Assembly (NCBI GenBank): GCA_040367435.1
Contig: BAABWY010000008.1
Span: forward strand, 106,170 to 170,169
From: Hyphomicrobiales bacterium 4NK60-0047b
Lineage (GTDB): Bacteria > Pseudomonadota > Alphaproteobacteria > Rhizobiales > HXMU1428-3
Reading direction: 5' to 3'
Length of the DNA stretch: 64,000 nt
In this document: positions 26,925 to 35,500 of the stretch, in pieces
Layout of the letters: the number at the start of each line of letters is the position of its first letter
Position numbering within the stretch: the stretch's first letter is position 1
Position numbers and translations under genes: made by a program
Notes under the pieces: model-generated
Database searches by the model: none
Told to the model about the DNA's origin: nothing
The model's input: only the letters and a program-made list of their open reading frames with translations

Positions 26925-27503
26925 ATGGCGCTTCAATTACGGGCAGGTCCTGCTCAAGAGCCAGTTAGTTTAGAAGAAGCTAAAACTTTTATGAGACTGG
27001 ATGGCACACAAGATGATGTTCTGGTTTCAACTCTCATTACCGCGGCTCGTATTCACATTGAAACGACAATAGGAAAAGTCCTGATTACAGAAAATTGGTC
27101 CTTCTTTTTAGATAAATGGCCCAAATCTAAAACAATTTATTTCCCTCTTGATCCGATCCAGGAAATTGAAGAAATCAGGTTTCATAATTCGGAAGATAGT
27201 TACACAGTTATTGATGTTGAAGATTATTCAATTGATCTTGTCTCAAGTAACCCAAGACTCCTCTTCAATGGAACGAAACCAACAGTCCCGTCAAAGAAGT
27301 TAAACCAATTAGAAATACGTTTTGTCGCGGGGTATGGCGATGCACCAGACGATGTTCCAAGTGATTTAAAGCAGGCGCTATTAATGCTGGCTGCCCATTG
27401 GTTCGAGCAAAGAGATCCAATTGCTTTTGGTGGGTCTTTTGCTGAAATTCCACGAACAATAGAGGCCCTTTTAAGCAATTATAAAAAATATAAGGTCCAG
27501 TAA
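26925..27503 (+). CDS. GTA head-tail connector (RcGTA g6-like)
   Basis: 192 aa, gp6-like head-tail connector (adaptor ring under the portal). The N-terminal part QEPVSLEEAKTFMRLDGTQDDVLVSTLITAARIHIETTIGKVLI is the classic start of this family, with SLEEAK and the LI..AR....E...G pattern. The C-terminal helix LPSDLKQALLMLAAHWFE, here with DVPSDLKQALLMLAAHWFEQR, is also typical. One base separates it from the next gene. ATG start with TTGGAG at 26911-26916 as ribosome binding site. Confidence 0.9.
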   Translation: MALQLRAGPAQEPVSLEEAKTFMRLDGTQDDVLVSTLITAARIHIETTIGKVLITENWSFFLDKWPKSKTIYFPLDPIQEIEEIRFHNSEDSYTVIDVEDYSIDLVSSNPRLLFNGTKPTVPSKKLNQLEIRFVAGYGDAPDDVPSDLKQALLMLAAHWFEQRDPIAFGGSFAEIPRTIEALLSNYKKYKVQ

Positions 27504-27833
27504 ATGAAAAAAACAAGCATCAATGAATTGAGACATTTTCTCAAACTAGAGCGCCCGGAACTAACAACTGATGGTTACGGTGGCAGTGAGAGGTTGTGGG
27601 CTAACGTAACAGATTTATGGGCAAAGATAGAACCACTATCAACAAGAGAAACGCTTTTAAAAGATCAGGTGGAAAGCGAAATCACCCATCGAATTATCAT
27701 ACGATATCGAACTGATGTTCTGCCTGAAATGCGTCTGCGAAAAGAGGGGCGTGTATTTGAAATTATTGGCGTTCTAAATGAAATGGAACGCAACCGGTGG
27801 CTCCAGTTGGAATGTAAAGAGAAACAGTTGTGA
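27504..27833 (+). CDS. GTA head-tail adaptor / head closure protein (RcGTA g7-like)
   Basis: 109 aa, SPP1 gp16-like head closure family. The family pattern is visible: HFLKLERPELTTDGYGGSERLW near residues 11-32, then VTDLWAKIEPLSTRE, ITHRIIIRYRTDVLPEMRLRKEGRVFEIIGVLNEMERNRWLQLECKE. It overlaps the following gene by four bases (TGTGAA region), so translation is coupled. It seals the filled head and joins it to the tail. Confidence 0.9.
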   Translation: MKKTSINELRHFLKLERPELTTDGYGGSERLWANVTDLWAKIEPLSTRETLLKDQVESEITHRIIIRYRTDVLPEMRLRKEGRVFEIIGVLNEMERNRWLQLECKEKQL

Positions 27834-28195
27834 AAATAAAAACGACTAATAATTTTTCTCAAAATACAAATTTGCTCGACGAAAATTTTATGTCTTTGCA
27901 ACTTCAAGAAGAAATTTTAAGCAAAGCGGCCTCAGCTTTACGCGAAGAAATTATAAATGAAATCAATCAATCGTCTCTAGATGAACAGACAAGCCAGGAG
28001 TTAATAAGCTCAATAGAAATTGAAACAATCAGTCCAGAAAAATTGGTTTTAAAGATTAAAAACCAAAACATCAAAAACATAGAATACGGCACTCAAGGTG
28101 TTGATGAAGACCCTATATTACTACGCGCAAAAATTCGCGTCGAACAAAACATCCATAAAATAATTCAAGCAGAACTGAACAACATCAAAAGCTAA
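27830..28195 (+). CDS. Hypothetical GTA protein between adaptor and tail terminator, 121 aa
   Basis: Not recognised by sequence. Position between the head closure gene and the DUF3168 gene is where HK97 gp10-like minor proteins occur in siphophages. The protein is small, Glu/Asn/Ile-rich, with a helical N-terminal half (LQEEILSKAASALREEIINEIN) and a segment NIEYGTQGVDEDPILLRAKIRVEQNIHKIIQAEL; an EYGT...P......A pattern followed by a helix is also seen in HK97 gp10-family proteins. RcGTA itself has no gene at this point. It overlaps its neighbour by four bases. The GTG start and overlap support coding. Confidence 0.7.
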   Translation: MKIKTTNNFSQNTNLLDENFMSLQLQEEILSKAASALREEIINEINQSSLDEQTSQELISSIEIETISPEKLVLKIKNQNIKNIEYGTQGVDEDPILLRAKIRVEQNIHKIIQAELNNIKS

Positions 28196-28242
28196 TAGCT
28201 TTGATGTAATGACGTTCGTTTTTAAACAATAAGGCAAGTCAT

Positions 28243-28653
28243 ATGCCCAATACAGCCAAGTTAGAATTACAGCAAGCGCTCTATCAGGCTCTCTCAACAG
28301 ACGGAAACTTAACAAGTCTGCTAGGAAGCGGAAAAATTTATGATCATGTGCCGCAGAGAACAAAACCACCCTATGTGACAATCGGTATGACGTTAGAGCG
28401 TGAGTGGAATACAAGCACGGAAGATGGGCGTGAACATGTCATAACATTTCACAGCTGGACAGAGAATAAAGGCCGCAAACAAGCTCTCGAAATTTTAGTT
28501 GCGATCGAGCAAGCAATTTTGTCGGCACCACTTGTGATGTCAAGTCAAACACTAGTGAACAAAGTGTTTGAATTTAATGAAGTTCGAAGAGACCCGGATG
28601 GTGAGACGATTCATGGCATCACCAGGTTTCAAATGAAAACCGAACCGCTTTAA
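28243..28653 (+). CDS. GTA tail terminator, DUF3168 (RcGTA g8-like)
   Basis: 136 aa. Recognised by LQQALYQALSTDGNLTSLLG near the N-terminus, then KIYDHVPQRTKPPYVTIGMT and HVITFHSWTENKGRKQALEIL, the standard DUF3168 pattern. It caps the tail tube and sets the junction with the head. ATG start at 28243. The neighbours on both sides are head-tail and tail tube genes, in the canonical order. Confidence 0.92.
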   Translation: MPNTAKLELQQALYQALSTDGNLTSLLGSGKIYDHVPQRTKPPYVTIGMTLEREWNTSTEDGREHVITFHSWTENKGRKQALEILVAIEQAILSAPLVMSSQTLVNKVFEFNEVRRDPDGETIHGITRFQMKTEPL

Positions 28654-28701
28654 AGACAAAGAGATAAATCCCCAATACACAAAGGTTAAGGAGAGAGTAA
28701 A

Positions 28702-29112
28702 ATGAGTGCTCAAAAGGGCAAAGATATGTTGTTAAAACTGGATGAAGACGGACAAGGCACGTTTTCAACAGTTGCAGGTCTGCGCAGTAAATCAATTTCA
28801 TTTAATGCGGACACGGTGGATATCACACATGCGGATAGTCAAGATCAGTGGCGAGAACTCTTAGCATGTGGTGTTAAATCAACACGGGTTTCCGGGAGCG
28901 GTATCTTCAAAGATCAAGCGTCCGATGAACTTGTCAGATCTTATTTTTTTAATTCAACCATTAGAGACTGGCAAATCACCATCCCAGATTTTGGGACATT
29001 AGAAGGTTTGTTCCAAATCTCCGGTTTCGAATATTCTGGTGGTCACAACAATGAACTCAGCTTTGAACTTACATTGGATTCAGCCGGTCCAATTACTTTC
29101 ACTGCGATTTAA
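28702..29112 (+). CDS. GTA major tail protein, TP901-1 type (RcGTA g9-like)
   Basis: 136 aa tail tube subunit. It opens MSAQKGKDMLLKLDEDGQGTF and continues with TVAGLRSKSISFNADTVDITHADS, DQWRELLACGVKSTRVSGSGIFKDQ and DFGTLEGLFQISGFEYSGGHNNELSFELTLDSAG split over residues 90-130, matching the TP901-1 family in GTAs. AAGGAGAG at 28688-28695 is a strong ribosome binding site, fitting high expression of a tube protein. Confidence 0.93.
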   Translation: MSAQKGKDMLLKLDEDGQGTFSTVAGLRSKSISFNADTVDITHADSQDQWRELLACGVKSTRVSGSGIFKDQASDELVRSYFFNSTIRDWQITIPDFGTLEGLFQISGFEYSGGHNNELSFELTLDSAGPITFTAI

Positions 29113-29124
29113 AGGGAGCGGAAC

Positions 29125-29439
29125 ATGGCGAATACAATTCGCGGTGAAATCGAAGTGAATTTAGCTGGTAAAAATTACCCTCTATGTTTGACACTCGGTG
29201 CTTTAGCTGAATTAGAAACAGAATTTGGTTCTGACGACTTAATCGAAGTAATAGAAAGATTTCAAAAAGGCCGAATAAAAACAGACGATATTATAACCAT
29301 TCTTTGGGCAGGCCTAAAAGGCGGTGGCTCAGACCTAACAAAAGAAGATGTTGCTGCAATGAGAATTGAAGGTGGAATCAAATCATACATAGAAATCATC
29401 GCAAAACTCTTTAGCACAATTTTCAATACCGAGAGTTAA
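29125..29439 (+). CDS. GTA tail assembly chaperone (RcGTA g10-like)
   Basis: 104 aa. The GTA_gp10 pattern is clear: NTIRGEIEVNLAGKNYPLCLTLGALAELE near the start and ITILWAGLKGGGSDLTKEDVA further on. It is thought to coat the tape measure during tail assembly. AAAGGGAGCG before the ATG is a good ribosome binding site. It ends in TAA at 29437-29439, and the same frame stays open past that stop into the next chaperone. Confidence 0.88.
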   Translation: MANTIRGEIEVNLAGKNYPLCLTLGALAELETEFGSDDLIEVIERFQKGRIKTDDIITILWAGLKGGGSDLTKEDVAAMRIEGGIKSYIEIIAKLFSTIFNTES

Positions 29440-29496
29440 GTCATTAAAAAAACTAATCACGAAAAAACGGCGAAGTCAAAAATACACAAGTCAATA

Positions 29497-29688
29497 TTGC
29501 CATGGCAAGACTTAATGCGAATTGGCCTTGGGCAACTCAATCTATCTTCAAGTCAGTTTTGGAAGATGACACCAAAAGAATTGAAATGCGCTATTGAAGG
29601 CAAATTAAATGGTTTTATTGGCAATGGACAACAGAGCCCGCTCTCTAAAACAAAATTAGAAAAGCTAATGAAAAAGTTCCCTGATTAA
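29497..29688 (+). CDS. GTA tail assembly chaperone, second part (RcGTA g10.1-like)
   Basis: 63 aa from a TTG at 29497. PWQDLMRIGLGQLNLSSSQFWKMTPKEL is the conserved signature of the small GTA/phage chaperone (PW..LM..GLG.L..SP..FW.MTP.EL). The frame is the same as the preceding gene and open back to its TAA, so the start is unclear: TTG 29497, an upstream ATT or ATA, or entry by stop-codon readthrough. No good ribosome binding site precedes the TTG. Small length is normal for this protein. Confidence 0.8.
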   Translation: MPWQDLMRIGLGQLNLSSSQFWKMTPKELKCAIEGKLNGFIGNGQQSPLSKTKLEKLMKKFPD

Positions 29689-29717
29689 TTTTACTAATAA
29701 AACAAAAAGAGATCTAA

Positions 29718-30293
29718 ATGAATGAAACAGAAACAGGCCATAAAGTAATTTTTGAAGCCGATGCTTCTCCAATCAGAGATGCAATAAAGCAAGTAAACAT
29801 AGAAAGTCTCAATTTAGGCCAATCTATTACCAAGTCTTTTGAAGATATTATTTTTAAAGGAAAAGACGTCGAGAGCGTCTTTAAATCCTTAGCCTTGCAA
29901 CTATCCAACAAGGCATTTAACAGTGCCATAAAACCAGCTCAAGAATTACTTCCGGAAGGTGTCGGAAATTCTGTGGGCTCTCTTTTTGGATCTGTTTTTG
30001 GTTTTGCAAAAGGCGGAGCCTTCGCGAATTCTGGCGGTGGTGTTTTAAATTCTCCATTGGCATTTCCTTTAGCCGGCGGAAATTTAGGCGTCGCCGGTGA
30101 GGCTGGACCAGAAGCTATTCTACCACTCACAAGAGGGGCCAACGGAGAACTAGGTGTGCGTTCTGCTGGTGGGTCTGGTGTCAATGTAACGGTTAACATC
30201 GCTGCTACAGATATCGATAGCTTCAGACGGTCTGAGGGAGAAATCGCGGCAACCTTGCAGCGCATTACCTCACGTGGCAATAGAAATCTTTAA
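29718..30293 (+). CDS. GTA tape measure protein, short lambda-type (RcGTA g11-like)
   Basis: 191 aa, about the length expected for GTA tape measures, which are much shorter than in phages with long tails. The middle helix LGQSITKSFEDIIFKGKDVESVFKSLALQLSNKAFNSA is conserved in this family, and the end is Gly-rich with FAKGGAFANSGGGV, GEAGPEAILPLTRGANGELGV and NVTVNIAATDIDSFRRSEGEIAATLQR. AAAGAGAT at 29706-29713 is the ribosome binding site. It is followed by a 204-base gap that contains an inverted-repeat element. Confidence 0.9.
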   Translation: MNETETGHKVIFEADASPIRDAIKQVNIESLNLGQSITKSFEDIIFKGKDVESVFKSLALQLSNKAFNSAIKPAQELLPEGVGNSVGSLFGSVFGFAKGGAFANSGGGVLNSPLAFPLAGGNLGVAGEAGPEAILPLTRGANGELGVRSAGGSGVNVTVNIAATDIDSFRRSEGEIAATLQRITSRGNRNL

Positions 30294-30297
30294 GTTA

Positions 30298-30478
30298 GGG
30301 TCTAAACCCAATTAAAAAATTTAGCCCCATTGGAGCCTAAAATTATCTACATCTATAGCAACGTCCCAGGGAATATACTTAAGGGAAAGATTCTTTATGT
30401 AGAATTCGGTCTCTTTCGGTCCCAAAACGGTTAAATTGACCCTCTATTTAGCCTATTTCATTAATTGGGTTTAGACCC
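30298..30478. mobile_element. Inverted-repeat element (MITE-like), 181 bp
   Basis: Perfect 18 bp terminal inverted repeats: GGGTCTAAACCCAATTAA at 30298-30315 and its exact complement at 30461-30478. No ORF inside and no clear target duplication. It sits in the only long gap of the GTA tail genes, between tape measure and DUF2460. A miniature insertion sequence fits; a very long regulatory stem is the alternative. Confidence 0.6.
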
Positions 30479-30497
30479 AAAAAATCAGGTGTGATGA

Positions 30498-31136
30498 ATG
30501 ACATTTCATGAAGTAAGATTTCCGACAGCCATTTCATTTGGCAGCAGTGGCGGTCCTGAGAGACGCACAGAAATCGTGGTGCTTGGCTCAGGCCATGAAG
30601 AACGAAACACCCGCTGGGCAGATAGCCGAAGGCATTTCGATGCCGGATATGGTGTTAAAAGCCTTGATGATTTACATGAAGTTATTAGCTTTTTCGAAGA
30701 ACGCCGCGGCAAGCTTTATGGGTTTCGTTGGAAAGATCACGGCGACCATCGATCTTCATTTCCTTTACAAGACATAACAGCTCAAGACCAAATATTAGGA
30801 AATGGCGATGGAGTGCAAAGTGAGTTCCAATTATTGAAAACTTATGGTCAAACTTTTGCTCCATATGCAAGAGAAATAACAAAACCCGTAGAAGGCACAG
30901 TGCTAGTCAGTATTGACGGTAATTTGCAAATTGAAAACACGGATTATACGATCGATCATACAACAGGCATAGTTGCATTTCTAAGTGGTTCCATTCCAAC
31001 AAATGGCGCTATTGTTACCGCAGGCTTTGAATATGATGTGCCTGTGCGTTTCGACACAGACGAATTAAAAATAAACCTGTCCAGGTTTAACGCCGGTGAA
31101 ATACCAAACATCCCTGTTGTTGAGGTGCGCATATGA
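30498..31136 (+). CDS. GTA distal tail protein, DUF2460 (RcGTA g12-like)
   Basis: 212 aa. The DUF2460/TIGR02217 opening FHEVRFPTAISFGSSGGPERRTEIV is unmistakable, followed by RNTRWADSRRHFDAGYGVKSLDDLHEVISFFEERRGKLYGFRWKDH spread over residues 36-82. It forms the ring at the tail tip that joins the tube to the baseplate. It overlaps the next gene by four bases. ATG at 30498 with AGGTG at 30488-30492. Confidence 0.94.
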   Translation: MTFHEVRFPTAISFGSSGGPERRTEIVVLGSGHEERNTRWADSRRHFDAGYGVKSLDDLHEVISFFEERRGKLYGFRWKDHGDHRSSFPLQDITAQDQILGNGDGVQSEFQLLKTYGQTFAPYAREITKPVEGTVLVSIDGNLQIENTDYTIDHTTGIVAFLSGSIPTNGAIVTAGFEYDVPVRFDTDELKINLSRFNAGEIPNIPVVEVRI

Positions 31137-32026
31137 GGTCACTTCCAACAGACTTAGAAACACACCTAATAAGTGGAACAACAACCCTATGTAATTGTTG
31201 GAAGTTAAGACGCAATGACGGAACGATCAAAGGCTTCACTGATCATGATAACAATTTAGAGTTTGATGGTGTTTTGTATGAAGCGGCAAGTGGTTTTGTC
31301 GGATCTGAGGCTGTATCACGAGTTGGTCTGTCAGTTGATAATATGGAAATTCATTCAGCACTTTCTTCATCAGCTTTAAAAGAAACAGATCTAGCTAATG
31401 GTCTCTATGACAATGCTGAAATAGAGGTGTATCTGGTAAATTGGGCCAATCCGGTACAAAGAGTGTTGCAGCGTGTTGGTAATGTTGGTGAAGTCAAACG
31501 AGGAAGCTTAAGCTTCATGGCCGAAGTCCGCGGACTTGCTCACAATCTCCAGCAACCACAAGGCCGAATTTTCCAGCAAACCTGTGATGCAGAAATTGGA
31601 GACAACCGGTGTACGGTTGACTTGGACGCTTCTGCATTCTCAATGACATCAGTTGTTGCAGATATTCAAACGCCCCAAACTTTTACATCAAGTGATTTAG
31701 CCAGCTATTCAACTAATTGGTTTAATGGAGGGAAAGTTGAATGGATTACTGGAGACAACATAGGCACAAAATCTGAGGTAAAAGGGCACATAAGGCAATC
31801 AGAAAACTTGTCAATCGTTAGCCTCTGGCAAAAGCTAGGAAGTCCAATACAAGCCGGCGATCAATTTAAGATAACGGCTGGTTGCGATAAAACGTTCGCA
31901 ACGTGCAAATCAAAATTTAGTAATCAAAATAATTTTCGCGGTTTCCCCCATATCCCAGGGAATGACTTTATAATTAAATCACCAAATCAGGATGACAGTT
32001 CACAAGATGGTTCAAGCCAAAATTAG
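31133..32026 (+). CDS. GTA baseplate hub, DUF2163 / BR0599 family (RcGTA g13-like)
   Basis: 297 aa. Family marks are LETHLISGTTTLCNCWKLRR, GFTDHDNNLEFDG, SGFVGSEAVSRVGLSVDN and the C-terminal cysteine cluster with QQTCDAEIGDNRCTVDL and ITAGCDKTFATCKSKFSN followed by NFRGFPHIPGNDFI. The cysteines suggest a bound metal or iron-sulfur cluster, as reported for the RcGTA hub. It overlaps the previous gene by four bases and the next one by up to 35 bases. Confidence 0.93.
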   Translation: MRSLPTDLETHLISGTTTLCNCWKLRRNDGTIKGFTDHDNNLEFDGVLYEAASGFVGSEAVSRVGLSVDNMEIHSALSSSALKETDLANGLYDNAEIEVYLVNWANPVQRVLQRVGNVGEVKRGSLSFMAEVRGLAHNLQQPQGRIFQQTCDAEIGDNRCTVDLDASAFSMTSVVADIQTPQTFTSSDLASYSTNWFNGGKVEWITGDNIGTKSEVKGHIRQSENLSIVSLWQKLGSPIQAGDQFKITAGCDKTFATCKSKFSNQNNFRGFPHIPGNDFIIKSPNQDDSSQDGSSQN

Positions 32027-32477
32027 CTATAACGTTTCTGAAGAGAAACACCGGGAAAAAATATTAGAAATTACAAAAAGTTGGATTGGCACTCCTTATC
32101 ACCATCAGGAAAGTTTAAAGCATGTTGGCTGCGATTGTTTAGGTTTGGTGCGCGGAGTATATGAAGAATTATACAACCAAAGCACCGCACCAATAAGGCC
32201 GTATAGTAAAGATTGGGCGGAGCAAAATAAGCAGGAAACATTAATCGAAGCTGCAAATGAACATCTTCTTAAAGTAGTGTTTAAGGAGAGACAAATCGGA
32301 GATGTTTTAATATTCCGGTTTCGAAAATGGATGATCGCAAAACACACAGGCATTCTAACAGCGCCTGATAAAATGGTGCACGCTATTGAAGGGGCAAAAG
32401 TTGAAGAAGTCCATTTAAACAAATGGTGGAAGCGACATTTAGCAGCTGTATTCAGTTTTCCGCGCAACCCCTTTTAA
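32007..32477 (+). CDS. GTA tail-tip cell wall peptidase, NlpC/P60 (RcGTA g14-like)
   Basis: 156 aa if started at ATG 32007 (an ATG at 31992 is also in frame). NlpC/P60 cysteine peptidase: WIGTPYHHQESLKHVGCDC gives the catalytic Cys in GCDCLGLV, and KHTGIL gives the catalytic His. It probably opens peptidoglycan so GTA DNA can pass. It overlaps the hub gene, keeping the coupled arrangement of the g12-g15 block. Confidence 0.92.
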   Translation: MVQAKISYNVSEEKHREKILEITKSWIGTPYHHQESLKHVGCDCLGLVRGVYEELYNQSTAPIRPYSKDWAEQNKQETLIEAANEHLLKVVFKERQIGDVLIFRFRKWMIAKHTGILTAPDKMVHAIEGAKVEEVHLNKWWKRHLAAVFSFPRNPF

Positions 32478-32523
32478 AAACCTAAAAATACTCATCAAAA
32501 TCATTCAATAAGAGGAGTGCAAT

Positions 32524-35500
32524 TTGGCAACCATTGCATTTAGTACCGTTGGCAGTGCCATCGGTGGAAGCATACTGCCGTCTATAGGGCCATTGTCGGG
32601 TGCCGTTATTGGGCGCGCAGCAGGTGCATTTGCAGGGCGCTATGTTGATCAGGCCTTATTTGGATCATCCGGGCAGCAAAGAGTGTCTGAAGGCCCGCGT
32701 CTATCAGATCTAAGCGTCACCACTTCGTCGCAAGGCTCACATATCCCGCGTGTGTATGGAGCAGCCAGAGTAGCTGGAGAGATCATATGGGCTACAAATT
32801 ATGAAGAAGAAATAATAACAAGAACACAAAGCACAGGTCAAAGCGGCGGAGGTAAAGGAAGCAGTACACCAAGCTCAAGCACCAAAACAATTGAATATAA
32901 TTATTATGCTAATTTTGCAATCGCTCTATCAGAAGGGGAAGTAAGCCGTCTTGGTAAAGTATGGGCCAATGGTAAAGAACTAAACTTATCTAGATATACC
33001 TACAGGTTTCATAAAGGCAGTGAAACTCAAGCACCTGACAGTTTAATTGAATCAAAAGAAGGCAGCTCAAACGCACCTGCTTATAGAGGCGTTTGTTACA
33101 TTGTATTTGAGCGAATGCCATTAGCTGAGTTTGGCAATAGAATGCCGCAGTTGAATTTCGAAGTTTTTCGTCAATTGGATGAATTTGAAAGTGAAATTAA
33201 TGCCATCACTTTGATCCCAAGTGCGGGAGAATATGTGTATGAAAATGAGGAGCTCTTAAAAGACCTCGGCAACGGAAGTTCAGAACCGGTCAACACACAT
33301 ACCCATCAAGGCAAATCAGATTGGGATGTGGCAATTGATCAATTAGAGGATGATCTGCCAAATGCCAAAAATATTTCTCTGTTTGTGAGCTGGTTTGGCA
33401 CAGATTTGCGGGTGAATAATTGTGAAGTTAAACCTGCGGTCGATAGTCAAGATAAGTTAATCTATGGTCGAGATTGGATCGTATCTAACACAACAAGAAA
33501 TAATGCAACGGTGACTAGTCTTGACAATGGACGCCCAGCCTATGGTGGAACCCCATCAGACGAAACCATCATCAATGCGATCACTGATTTAAACTCAAGA
33601 GGTCTGAAAGTGGCCTTTAATCCATTTTTGTTGATGGATATAGAGGCCGCCAACAGTCTGTCAGATCCTTATACTGGCAATCCTTATCAACCAAGATACC
33701 CATGGCGCGGTCGAATTACAGTGGATCCAGCACCAGGACAACCTTCGACACCAGATAAAACAACAGGGGCAATTGTCCAATTAAATAATTTTGTAGGCAA
33801 AGCCGCCGCAAATGATTTTGTCACGTCTACGAATTCTGTGACATATCAAGGACCAACTGAATGGACATGGCGCCGAATGGTTCTCCATTATGCCCATCTT
33901 TGCCAAGTTGCTGGTGGTGTGGACAGTTTTATAATTGGTTCTGAATTGCGGGGGCTAACAACAATCCGCGATGAAGCAAATAACTTTCCCTTTGTATCAG
34001 CGTTAAAACAATTAGCCACAGATGTGAAAGCCATTCTTGGCTCTAGTTGTAAAGTCACATATGCCGCAGATTGGTCAGAATATTTTGGCTATCAGCCAAC
34101 GGATGGTTCAAACGATGTTTATTTCCACCTTGATGAATTATGGAGCGCCCCAGAGATAGATGCAATTGGCATCGATTGTTATTGGCCTCTTTCAGATTGG
34201 CAAAGTGGGGGCAATCATTTAGATGCAGCCCAATATAACTCCATCTATGAACAAGAATACCTGCAAGGTAATATTTTTGGTGGTGAAGGCTATGATTGGT
34301 ATTACGCAAGTGATGAAGATCGAACAGATCAAATAAGAACGCCTATCACTGATGGATTAAATAAACCCTGGGTATTCCGCTATAAAGATATTACGTCTTG
34401 GTGGTCCAATCAGCACTATAATCGACCAAATGGCACAGAGGTGACAACTGCCACCAATTGGGTGCCTCAATCAAAACCAATTTGGTTGATGGAAGTTGGT
34501 TGCCCGGCCATTCATTTTGGTAGCAATCAACCCAATGTCTTTGTTGATCCAAAAAGTTCAGAAAGTCAATTCCCCTATCACTCTGATGGTGGCCGTGACG
34601 ATTATATTCAAAGACAATATATCAAAGCGATCAATCAATTCTTCACACCGGGCTCTGAAACCTTTAGCGAAACCAATAACCCTCAATCAAACCAGTACCA
34701 GGGACGTATGGTCGATCATGAAAGGATTTATATTTACACCTGGGACGCAAGGCCCTACCCAGCCTTTCCGGCCAATACGGAGATTTGGGGGGACGGTGAG
34801 AATTGGTTAAAAGGCCACTGGTTAACGGGCAGAACCGGAAACATTGCATTAAGCGCTTTGGTCAATCAAATTTTGCGAGATTATCAATTCACTAAGTTCG
34901 AATTGCCAGAATTAGATGGTATAATCGGGGGCTATGTTATCGATCGCATCATGCCGGCGCGAGATGCATTGCAACCACTTGAACTCGCACATTTCTTCGA
35001 TAGTTATGAAAGCGAAGGTCAAATTAAGTTTCGTCACCGAGCGAAAAGCAAAACCAATATAGAACTAACCCCAGATCAGCTGGTTGAAGCTAAAGAGGAA
35101 ACACCTCTCTTTGAGTTAACAAGAGCCCAAGAATCTGAATTGTCGCGTTCGGCAAAGATCACATTTATCGATGGCAAGCAAGATTATAGAAACAGAACAC
35201 TCGAAGGCCAACGAACGGTTGGTAAAACAAATCGGGTAGCAACAGCAGATCTTCCCATTGTTATGGATGCTGACTTGGTTCAATCTCTTGCAAATAAATG
35301 GGTGCATGAAAGTTGGTCCAGCCGAGAAGAGGGCAGTTTTATTCTGCCACCTAGCCAAATGGCTTTAGAGCCAACAGACAGCATTTCCTTAAATGTCGGA
35401 GATGATACGAAACAGTTACGCATCACAGAGATTAACGATCAAAACTCAAGATCCATACAAGCCAAGTCTATTGACTTTAATATCTATGATGAAACTATAA

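Noticed and set aside
30298..30478. Intrinsic terminator between GTA tail genes
   Set aside because: The inverted repeats are 145 bases apart and no T run follows the right arm, so a simple terminator does not fit.
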